DNA of 38,973 bases, from NCBI RefSeq assembly GCF_001552195.1, contig NZ_BCQS01000049.1:1-38973 (forward strand), read 5' to 3'. The position numbers and the translations under genes are program-made. Below, in pieces: positions 1 to 9,300 of this stretch. The DNA is from Actinomadura latina NBRC 106108. GTDB lineage: Bacteria > Actinomycetota > Actinomycetes > Streptosporangiales > Streptosporangiaceae. How positions within the stretch are numbered: the first letter of the stretch is position 1; every line of letters begins with the position of its first letter. The notes under the pieces are model-generated. The model saw nothing but the letters and a program-made list of their open reading frames with translations. It was not told the origin of the DNA and did not search any database.

Positions 1-1761
1 AACAGGTTGAGCCCCTCCAACCACCACCGCCGAACTCTCCCGGCCGGCGGCAAGATCGTCCAATCCCGCCGCCAACTCGCCTCTGTCCGCGCCGAACAGC
101 ACCGCACGGTGCTCGAAGAGGGAGCGTCGCGACAGGGACAAGCCGACGTCAGTCATGTCCGCATCGGCGCCGTCCTCGGCCAGCCACTCCGCGAGCGCTC
201 CGGCCTGACCCGCCAGCGCCTCCCGCGACCTGCCCGACACCACCCACACGCCCGGCATCTCGGACTTGCCTGCAGCCGCCAACATCTCGAGCTCCCCCGG
301 GACCGGAGCCGTCTCAGTCGGCGCGGCGTCCGCGGTTCCCGAGTCTCCTGGCGGTTCCTCCACAGCGGCCGACTCGGGGGCTTGCTCGATGATGACGTGG
401 GCGTTGGTGCCCGAGACTCCGAACGAGGAGACCCCGGCGCGCCTGGGCCGTGGCACATCCGGCCAGTCGCGGGTCTCGGTCAGCAACTCCACCCGGCCCG
501 CATCCCAGTCCACATGCGAGGACGGGGCATCCACATGCAGCGTCTTGGGCAGCACACCATGGTGCAGCGCCTGCACCATCTTGATCACACCACCCACACC
601 CGCAGCCGCCTGCGTATGACCGACATTGGACTTCAACGACCCCAACCACAACGGCTCACCACCCACTGAACGGTCCCGCCCATAGGTCGCCAGCAAAGCC
701 TGCGCCTCGATCGGATCCCCCAGCACCGTCCCGGTCCCGTGCCCCTCCACCACATCCACATCACCCGCAGTCAGGCCGGCGGCGTCCAGCGCCGCCCGGA
801 TCACCCGCTGCTGCGACGGGCCATTCGGCGCCGTCAACCCATTAGAAGCGCCGTCCTGATTGACCGCCGACCCCGCCACCACCGCCAACACCCGACGACC
901 CGCCCGCCGCGCATCCGAAAGCCGCTCCAACACCAGCACACCCACACCCTCACCCCAACCAGTCCCATCCGCCGACTCCGCAAACGCCTTACACCGCCCA
1001 TCCACCGCCAACCCCCGCTGCCGCGAAAACTCCACAAACGTCTCCGGCGTCGCCATCACCGTCACACCACCAGCAAGCGCCAAATCACACTCCCCACCAC
1101 GAAGAGCCTGCGCCGCCAAATGCAACGCCACCAACGACGATGAGCACGCCGTATCCACCGACACCGCCGGGCCCTCCAAACCCAGCACATACGACACCCG
1201 ACCCGACACCACCGACCCCATCACCCCGGTGCCGAAGCCCTCCACGCCGTCAGTCGGTCCCTCGGTGGAGCGGGCATAGTCGTGGCCCATTACTCCGGTG
1301 AACACTCCGGTCTGGGAGCCACGCAGCGTCAGCGGGTCGATCCCGGCCCGCTCAATCGCCTCCCACGACACCTCCAACAACAACCGCTGCTGCGGATCCA
1401 TCGCCACCGCCTCCCGCGGCGACACCCCAAAAAACCCCGCATCAAAACCCGCCACATCATCCAAAAACCCGCCACGACACACATACGACTTGCCCGGCAC
1501 ATCCGGGTCCGGATCGAACACCGACTCCACATCCCAACCCCGATCCGACGGGAACGAACCGATACCCTCACCACCCCCACACACCAGGGCCCACAAACCC
1601 TCCGGCGACGTCACACCCCCCGGATAACGGCACCCCATCCCCACCACCACAACAGGATCCGAGCTCTTCGCCATCAGTTCGGCGTTGCGTCGCTGTAGCG
1701 CGACGACTTCCTTCGCCGCATGGCGAAGGGCGCCGAGAAGGTCTTCCTTCGAAGCACTCAC
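1..1761 (-). CDS. Modular type I polyketide synthase, N-terminal part (docking helix and ketosynthase), cut by the window edge
   Basis: Reads from a GTG at 1761 and stays open through base 1, giving 587 residues. Residues about 3-30 form a charged amphipathic helix (SKEDLLGALRHAAKEVVALQ) like the N-terminal docking coil of modular PKS subunits. A ketosynthase follows from about residue 34 with the full Cys-His-His set: DTACSSS (Cys206), EGHGTGT (His341) and NVGH (His382). The visible part ends in the KS-to-AT linker, so acyltransferase and later domains lie outside. The docking helix suggests the chain arrives from another PKS subunit, not directly from the neighbouring NRPS (inference). The GTG is chosen because the upstream ATG frame stops at once and the helix begins right after it; its ribosome site is weak. 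Third codon positions in the KS are strongly G/T, unlike neighbouring genes. Family assignment is certain; product unknown. Confidence 0.95.
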   Translation of the reverse strand, partial: MSASKEDLLGALRHAAKEVVALQRRNAELMAKSSDPVVVVGMGCRYPGGVTSPEGLWALVCGGGEGIGSFPSDRGWDVESVFDPDPDVPGKSYVCRGGFLDDVAGFDAGFFGVSPREAVAMDPQQRLLLEVSWEAIERAGIDPLTLRGSQTGVFTGVMGHDYARSTEGPTDGVEGFGTGVMGSVVSGRVSYVLGLEGPAVSVDTACSSSLVALHLAAQALRGGECDLALAGGVTVMATPETFVEFSRQRGLAVDGRCKAFAESADGTGWGEGVGVLVLERLSDARRAGRRVLAVVAGSAVNQDGASNGLTAPNGPSQQRVIRAALDAAGLTAGDVDVVEGHGTGTVLGDPIEAQALLATYGRDRSVGGEPLWLGSLKSNVGHTQAAAGVGGVIKMVQALHHGVLPKTLHVDAPSSHVDWDAGRVELLTETRDWPDVPRPRRAGVSSFGVSGTNAHVIIEQAPESAAVEEPPGDSGTADAAPTETAPVPGELEMLAAAGKSEMPGVWVVSGRSREALAGQAGALAEWLAEDGADADMTDVGLSLSRRSLFEHRAVLFGADRGELAAGLDDLAAGRESSAVVVGGAQPV

Positions 1762-1873
1762 AGCGAATCCATCTCTGTATCGGGTGCGGGACGTTCGGTG
1801 CGGCGGCAGCGGGCTGATCGGGACGGCCGCGGGTCATGCCTCAGCTGCGGGAGCAGCGGCACCTGCCCGGCGC

Positions 1874-1915
1874 CCGGACGGCCTGTACGCCCTGCCGGAC
1901 GGCCTGTACGCACTG
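1874..1915. repeat. Two 21-bp tandem copies in the PKS leader
   Basis: Copies at 1874-1894 and 1895-1915 share ccggacggcctgtacgc and differ by one base near the end (ccctg versus cactg). They lie between the putative PKS promoter and its GTG start, so they would be transcribed in the 5' leader. The role is unknown; slippage is the simplest origin. Confidence 0.7.
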
Positions 1916-1937
1916 CGCGCCAGACACATTCATTGCC

Positions 1938-1966
1938 TATATAACAATGACACCCTCGGCTTGAAA
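1938..1966 (-). promoter_or_regulatory. Candidate promoter for the PKS gene
   Basis: This is the one AT-rich island in the 330-base gap 1762-2091 between the flavoprotein and PKS genes. On the minus strand a -10 like TATATA (1943-1938) lies 17 bases after TTTCAA (1966-1961), a poor -35. It would leave a leader of about 170 nt before the GTG at 1761. I see no gene in the gap. Its presence suggests the PKS can be transcribed separately from the NRPS operon. Confidence 0.4.
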
Positions 1967-2091
1967 GAATGCGAGCTACGGGTTCTGATCGCGATTTCGG
2001 CGTGGGGCACGCTCCAATTTCGGAGACTATCGGCGAGGGCGGCGATTGTCTGCCCTCGCGAACCGACCGGCTCGTTGCACCGGCCGGCTCG

Positions 2092-3318
2092 TTACGGGTG
2101 CGGGCTCGTCCAGGACGCGGAGGCGGGCAGCAGGTCGACGACCTCGGGGGTGAAGAATTCGGATCTGTCGATGACGCCGGCGATCATGGCGAAATACCGG
2201 TCGGCCAGACCGGGTGCGCCGGCGATGGCGCGCAGCAGCGCCGCCCGCGATTCGGTGAGCCGCAGTTTCGCCAGGTCCAGGGCCATCTGGTACGGCTCGC
2301 TGAGAAGGTCGTAGGTCTCCTTCGCGAAGCCGGCCAGGCGGGTGTCGGTGCCGGAGGCGTCGTCGAGGTCCTGGCCGGCCAGCGCGTCGGAGATGAGCTG
2401 GGCCTGGGTGAGGGCGTTGGTGATGCCCCGCGCGGTGATCGAGTCGAGATGGTGCCCGGCGTCGCCGATCAGCGCCCAGCCGGGGCCGTGCGGGCGGCGG
2501 AAGAAGTTCTGCTGGTCGCCGGTTCCGCTCAGCCGCTCGACGCGCTCGGCGCCGGCGAGCTGCTCGTGCAGGTCCGGTGCGTTCCGTTCGATGGATTCCA
2601 GGTGCGCGGCCGCCGGGTCGCGCCGGATGCGCTGGAAGCGGTCCTGCGGGAAGTACGTGGCGACCATGGTCACGCCGTCGTGGGTGGGGATCCGCGCGAT
2701 CCAGCTGTCGGGGCGCTCGTGGTAGCCGAACCCGCTGCGGACGCCCTGCCAGCAGCTGTAGTAGACGCAGCTGGCCAGGTCGTCGACTCTGCGGAACGGG
2801 GCGTCCACCAGGGACGCGAGGCGCGAGCCGCGGCCGTCTGCGCCGATCACGAGTCTCGCGGGCACGGATTCGAGGCCGCCGGGGGTCTGGATCCGTACGC
2901 CGGTGACCCGGTCGTCGCGGCGGACGACCTCGCGGAGGCCGGTCCGGTCGGCGAAGTCGGCGCCGGCGTCGATCGCGGCCCGCACCAGCAGGTCGTCGAG
3001 GACGTGGCGGCGCGGCGCGTAGGTGACGGTGGAGTACGGCGTGGACGGGGTGGACGCGGTCAGCCGCAGGCCGGCGACGTCGTAGGAGACCGTGTCGAGC
3101 GGCGGGCATCCCGAGGCCGCGACGGCGTCGAGCAGACCCCAGCGGGCCAGCAGGGCCGTGCCCGGCGGGTGGATGTAGAGGGTGGACATGACGTCCGAGG
3201 GGAATCCCATGCGGTCGATCAGCAGGACCCTGCGGCCCTGCCGGGCCAGCAGGAGCGCCGCCGAGGCGCCCGCGCAGCGCGCCCCCACGATGACGGCATC
3301 GTAGGTTTCCGACGCCAT
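2092..3318 (-). CDS. FAD-dependent oxidoreductase/monooxygenase of the NRPS/PKS cluster
   Basis: This 408-residue group A flavoprotein has an N-terminal Rossmann motif VIVGARCAGASAALLLA (about residues 8-25), an Arg/Asp-rich strand end (LLIDRMGFP), a central RLVIGADGRGS (DG motif) and the GD motif GWALIGDAGHHLDSITARG that binds the FAD ribityl. These mark the geranylgeranyl-reductase/aromatic-hydroxylase superfamily, which uses NAD(P)H and O2 or reduces double bonds; the substrate cannot be read from sequence. The ATG at 3318 has a good ribosome site (GGAGG, five bases upstream). It begins two bases after the NRPS stop, so it is almost surely co-transcribed and probably tailors the NRPS/PKS product, on the assembly line or after release. 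A halogenase is unlikely because I see no WxWxIP motif. Confidence 0.85.
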   Translation of the reverse strand: MASETYDAVIVGARCAGASAALLLARQGRRVLLIDRMGFPSDVMSTLYIHPPGTALLARWGLLDAVAASGCPPLDTVSYDVAGLRLTASTPSTPYSTVTYAPRRHVLDDLLVRAAIDAGADFADRTGLREVVRRDDRVTGVRIQTPGGLESVPARLVIGADGRGSRLASLVDAPFRRVDDLASCVYYSCWQGVRSGFGYHERPDSWIARIPTHDGVTMVATYFPQDRFQRIRRDPAAAHLESIERNAPDLHEQLAGAERVERLSGTGDQQNFFRRPHGPGWALIGDAGHHLDSITARGITNALTQAQLISDALAGQDLDDASGTDTRLAGFAKETYDLLSEPYQMALDLAKLRLTESRAALLRAIAGAPGLADRYFAMIAGVIDRSEFFTPEVVDLLPASASWTSPHP

Positions 3319-3320
3319 GG

Positions 3321-6300
3321 CTACTCCTCCCTCATCCGCCGGAGTTTCGGACGAGTGGACGTTGCGGAATTGCGCAGTTCCGGTTCCAGCTGCGCGACCG
3401 TCGGGAATTCGAATATGGTCCGCATCGTCACGGTGACACCGATGACGGAGCGGATCCGGCTGATCAGCCAGGTGGCTCGCAGCGAGTGGCCGCCGAATGC
3501 GAAGAAGTCGTCGTCGATGCCGATCCGGTCGAGCCCCAGCACCTCGGCGAACAGTCCGGCGAGAACCTCCTCGCCGGGATTGCGGGGCGCCCGGTGATTC
3601 CTTCCGGACTCCCGGTCCGGCGCGGCGGCGGCGGTTCTCCCGTTCGCCGGGCCGACGTATTCCAGTCCGTCCTCGACGCGGCGCACCAGGGCGCCGGTCC
3701 GGTAGAGGCGGGCGCCCGGTATGTCCGGCAGCGGGGCGGCGACGAAACGCGACGCCGTCTCCGCGGGCCCATCGCCGGGCCCTTCGCCGGGCCCTTCGCC
3801 GGGCCCATCGCCGGGCCCGCCGGTGTCCGGGGCGCGGGTGACGTACAGTTCGCCGACCGCGCCGACCGGCACGGGCCGCAGGGCGGGCCCCAGGACGACC
3901 GCCGATCCGGCGGCGGCGAGGTCGCCGGCCCAGGGTTCCGCCGGGACGCGCGGCTGCACCGGCATGTCGGCGAACGGCCGGAGGATCCGCGTCCGCTCGT
4001 CGGGTTCGAGCAGGTCGAGGGCGCCCAGGCGGGTGCCGGGGGCGTCGGCCACCGTTTCGAAGACCCGCACCATCCGCGCGGCGATGAGCTCCACCGCCGC
4101 TCGGTCGAACACGTCGGTGCGGAACTTGAGCGACACCCGCAGCTCCGGGTCCGCGGCCGCGACGACCGCCATCGGGAAGTTGTTGGCGGCGACCGTGCGC
4201 AGGCCGGTGATCGTCATGCCGGTCTGCAGGTTCGCCTGGACGAGTCCCGCCTGGTCGACCGGGTAGGAGTCGAAGCTCAGCAGGGTGTCGAACAGCGACC
4301 GGACCGCCAGCGCCTCGTAGATCTCCGTCAGGCCGATGTACTGGTGGTCCACCAGCGCCGTCTGCCGGGCCTGCAGGTCGGCGAGGTACTCGGCGAGGGT
4401 GAGCCCGGGGGCGCAGCGGGCCCGCACCGGGACGGTGTTGATGAACAGGCCCAGCATCGCGTCCACGTCCGGCAGCTCGGCCGGACGGCCCGACACGGTC
4501 GCGCCGAAGATCGCGTCGGTCCGTCCGGTCATCGTGGCCAGCAGCAGCGCCCAGGCGCCCTGCACGACGGTGTTCGGGGTGATGCCGAGGTCGGCGGCCC
4601 GGCGGGCGAGCCGGCGCGCGGCGTCCACCGGCAGCGGCACCTCGATCTGCTCGACGTCGTGGACGCCGGCGGTCGGCGGGCTCGCCGCGCCGGCCAGCAG
4701 GGTCGGTTCGGTGACACCGTCCAGTTCGGTCCGCCAGACGTCCACCGACTCCTGCCGGTCCCGCGCCGCCAGCCACGCCAGGAAGGTCCGGTAGCTCGGC
4801 ACTCGCGGCAGTTCGGAGTCGTCGCCGGCGGCGTACACCCACAGCAGGTCCCGCAGCAGGAGCGGCAGCGACCAGCCGTCGAACAGCACGTGGTGCGCGG
4901 TCAGGACGAGTTCGTACCGCTCGGGCCCGGTCACGGCCAGCATGAGGCGCAGCATCGGCGGCTCGGCCATGTCGAAGCCGGCGGCGCGGTCGGCCTCCAG
5001 CAGCCGCTCGAAGGCGGCGGGACGTTCCGCGTCGTCCAGCGCGGTCAGGTCGACGTCCTGCCAGGGCAGCTCGACGGCCCTGCGGATCACCGACACGGTC
5101 GCGCCGCCGGGCGTGGTCACGAACGCGGAGCGAAGGATCGCGTGCCGGTCCAGCAGCGTCCGCCCGGCGTCGCGCAGGCGCGCCGGGTCGACCGCGCCGC
5201 GGAGATGGAACACGTACTGCACGTGGTAGACGTCCGAGCCCGCGTCGGCGAGGTCGGCGTGGAACAGCAGGCCCGCCTGCATCGGGGTCACCTGCCACAC
5301 GTCGGCGAGACCCGGGTGGGCCCGTTCCAGCTCTTCGAGTTCCCGCTGCCGCAGGGGGACGAGCGGGACGTCCGAGGGGGTGAGCCCGCCCGCGTCCGGG
5401 TCCCCCACGTGCCGGGCCAGGCCGGTGAGCGCCTCGATCCAGAGTTCGGCGAGCTCCCGCACCGCGTCCCGGGTGATCGCGCCCGCCGGGAAGCCGAAGC
5501 TCGCGCGCAGCGCCGGCCCGCCGGGCCCGTCGGTGACGGCGGCTCCGATGTCGACCGTCGCGGAGACGGGCATGTCCGCGTCCAGCGCCGGGGCGATTTC
5601 CTCACCGCCCGGCACCGGCCGCCACGCCGCGCCGTTCTCGTGACCGGGCGCCGTGCCGGCGGAGACCCGGCCGAGGTAGTTGAACGCGATCTGCCCGGTC
5701 GGGTGCGCGGCGAGCGCCGGGGCGGTCTCCGGGTTCAGGTGGCGCAGCAGCCCGTAGCCGATCCCCTTGCCGGGGATCGCCAGCAGCTGCTCCTTCACCG
5801 CCTTGATCGCGCGGCCGGCGGCGGGCCCGCCGCGCATCGCCTCGGCGAGGTCGATGCCGCCGACGTCGAGCCGGACGGGGAACAGGGTGGCGAACCAGCC
5901 GACCGTGCGCGACAGTTCGGCGCCGTCGACGGCCGACTCCTCGCGGCCGTGTCCCTCCAGGCGGAGGAGCGTGCTGGGTTCGGGCGCGCCGCGACGGCCG
6001 CGCCACACCGCGACGGCCAGCGCCAGCGCGGTCAGCAGGCCGTCGTTGGCGCCGGCGCGGAACCGGGCGGGCAGCGTGGTCAGGACCGCTTCGGTCGCGG
6101 CGGCGGGCAGCGCGACCCGCACCCGCTGGACGGTCGACACCACGTCGACGGCGGGATCGAGCGGACGGTCGCCGAGCAGCGGGTCGGGGCCGCGGACCGT
6201 GTCCAGCCAGCGCGGCAGTTCGGCGGCGCGGGCCTGCGACACCGCTTCGTCCCGCAGCGCGTGCGACCAGCGCCGCGCGGAGGTGCCCACCGGCGGCAGC

Positions 6301-9300
6301 GCGGCGGACTTGCCGAGCCGCACCCGCTGCCAGGCGGTGTTGAGGTCGGTCACCAGGATCTGCCAGGACACCGCGTCGACGGCGAGGTGGTGCGCGACGA
6401 TCGCCAGCCGTCCGCGCCGTCCCGGCCCGTGGTCGAACCACACGCACTGGACCAGCACGCCGGCGGCGGGGTCCAGGCGTCCGGCGGCGGCGTCGAATCC
6501 GGCGCGGACGGCCTCCACCGCGGCCGGGTCGCCGGGATCGCCCGCCATCTCGACCCGGTGGATCAGCCCGGCCGCCGCGGTGGTGCCCGGCGGATCGACC
6601 TCGATGACGGCGCCCGCATCAGTGGCGGCATCGCTGTCGGTGGCGGTGTCGGTGGCGGGGACCAGCCGTGCACGGAGCATGTCGTGGCGGTCCAGGACGG
6701 CGTCCAGTGTCACGGCCAGCCCGATGGGGTCGATGCCGATCGGCGGTTCGAGCAGCATCGCCTGCGTGTAGCGGGAGATGTGCGGGCCGGAGTCGAGCAG
6801 GAAACGGGCGATCGGCAGCAGCGGCATGCGTCCGACCCCGCCGCCGTCGAGCTCCTCCAGTACCTCGCGTCCGGCCGCCCGGCCGGCGACGGCGGCGAGG
6901 TCGGCGACGCTGCCGTGCGCGAACACGTCCTGCGTGGTGATGCTCAGCCCGGCCGCGCGGGCGCGGGCCACCACCTGGATGGAGCGGATGCTGTCGCCGC
7001 CGACGGCGAAGAAGTCGTCGTCGGCGCCGACGCGGTCCACACCGAGGACGTCCGCGTAGATGCCGGCGATCAGGACCTCGGCAGGGGTCCGGGGCGCCCG
7101 GTAGCCGGTGCTCTCGAAGACGGGGGCGGGCAGGGCCGCGCGGTCCAGCTTCCCGTTCCGGGTGAGCGGCATCCGGTCCAGGACCACGAACGCCGCGGGG
7201 ACCATGAACTCCGGCAGCCGGGCGGCCACGTACTGGCGCAGCCCGCGCGGGTCGATCGGGACGGTGTCGAACGCGACGTCGAAGCCCGCGCCCGCGCCCG
7301 CCGGGGTGGTGGCGCCCGGGTCCGCCGCCCGCACCGGGACGACGTAGCCGACCAGCCGTTTCACGGTGCCGGTGTCGAGCACGACCACGGTGGCCGCCGA
7401 CACCATCGGGTGCGCCAGCAGGACCGCCTCGATCTCGGCCGGTTCGATGCGGATGCCCCGCACCTTGACCTGGACGTCGGCGCGCCCGGCGTACTCCAGC
7501 TCGCCGGCCCCCGGCGTCCCCGGCCTGGACGGGCGGCGGCGGACGAGGTCCCCGGTCCGGTACATCCGGCCGCCGGGCGCCGCGGCGAACGGGTCGGCGA
7601 CGAACCGGGACGCGGTCAGGCCGGCCTGTCCGGCATAGCCGCGGCCGACCACGTCACCGGCCACGTAGAGTTCGCCGGTCACACCCGCGGGGCACGGCAC
7701 CAGTCCCGGTCCGAGGACGTGCATGCGGACGCCGTCCAGCGGGCTTCCGATCGGCACCGGCCCGTCGCGGAGGACCCCGGCGGGGACGTCGAACACCGAG
7801 TCGTAGAACGTCTCGGACTGGCCGAAGGAGTTCACGACCCGGACGTCCGGCCACGCCGCGCGCACCCGGTTCACCAGCGACGACGGCAGCGCCTCGCCGG
7901 CGAACACCAGCGTCTCCACCCGCACCCGGTCGGCGACCTCGTCCAGCAGCTCCGCGAACACCGACGGGACCGTCGAGATCACGCCGCCCGACCACTTCTC
8001 CCGCTCGCCCAGCACCAGCACGTCCCGCGCGACCTCGACGCATCCACCGCTCACGAGCGTCGAGAAGATCTCGAACACCGACACGTCGAAGGCCACCGAC
8101 GTCCCGGCCAGCACCCGGGAACCCGCACCGATCCCCGCTCGGGCCGCCAGTTCCTCCACCACCGCGGCGACGTTCCGGTGCGAGATCCCGACGCCCTTCG
8201 GCTCGCCCGTCGACCCGGACGTGAACATCACGTACGCCAGGTTCTCCGGCCGCGGACCACGCACGACCCCGCCCGCACCCGCGCCGTCGCCGCCCTCGCC
8301 CTCGCCCTCGCCGGGATCGACGAACATGCGCCGGACACCGGACGGCAGCAACCGCTCGGTCGAGCCGTCCACCAGCACCACGCGCGGCCGTGCGGCAGTC
8401 AGCACCGCATCCAGCCGCGCGCTCGGATACCGCGGGTCGATCGGCAGGTACGCGCCGCCGGACCGCCACACCGCCAGCAACGCCACCACCAGGTCCGCCG
8501 ACCGCGGCAACGCCACGCCCACCAGCACGTCCGGGCCCACGCCCGCCGCCGCCAGCCGCCGCGCCAGCGCCGACGCCCGCGCGTCCAGGTCCCGGTACGC
8601 CAACTCCACGCCGTCGCACTCAACCGCCACCGCACCGGGGCATTCCGCCATCCTGCCCGCCACGAGCGACACCACGGTCGCCGCGTCGCCGGCGGTGACC
8701 GCGCTCCGGCCGGACGGCACCAGGGCGTCGCGCTCGTCCGGCAGCAGCACGTCGACCACCGCGACGGGCACCGCCGGGTCGGCCACGACCTGCTCCAGCA
8801 CCCGCACGAACCGCCGTGCCAGTTCCTCGGCCGTCTCCGGGTCGAACAGGTCGACCGCGTACTCCAGGTGGCCCGCCAGCGTCCGGTCCCCCGACTCCGC
8901 GCGCACCTCGTTCATCGTCATCGTCAGATCGAACTTGGCGGTCTCGGTGACCGCGGGCTCCAGCGCCCAGCCGGACTCGGCGCCCGCCGGATGCACCCAG
9001 CCGGCGTCCTGCAGCACGAACATGACCTGGAACAGCGGGTGGTACGCCCGCGACCGCTCCGGGTTGAGCAGTTCCACCAGCCGCTCGAACGGGACGTCCT
9101 GGTTCTCGTACGCCGCGAGCGCCCTCGCCCGGACCCGGTCCAGCACCGAGCCGAAGGACGGGTTCCCCGCCAGGTCGACGCGCAGCACCCACGTGTTGAC
9201 GAAGAACCCGATCAGGTCGGCCAGCGCCTCGTCGGTGCGTCCCGCGATCGGCGAGCCGATCACGACGTCGTCGCCCGCGCCCAGCCGGGACAGCAGCACC

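Noticed and set aside
1969..3597. A 542-codon plus-strand frame over the flavoprotein
   Set aside because: Antisense shadow: the minus strand carries FAD-binding motifs and a strong ribosome site.
3765..3818. Tandem repeat as a CRISPR or protein-binding array
   Set aside because: Units are 12 bp without spacers and lie in frame within the NRPS linker.
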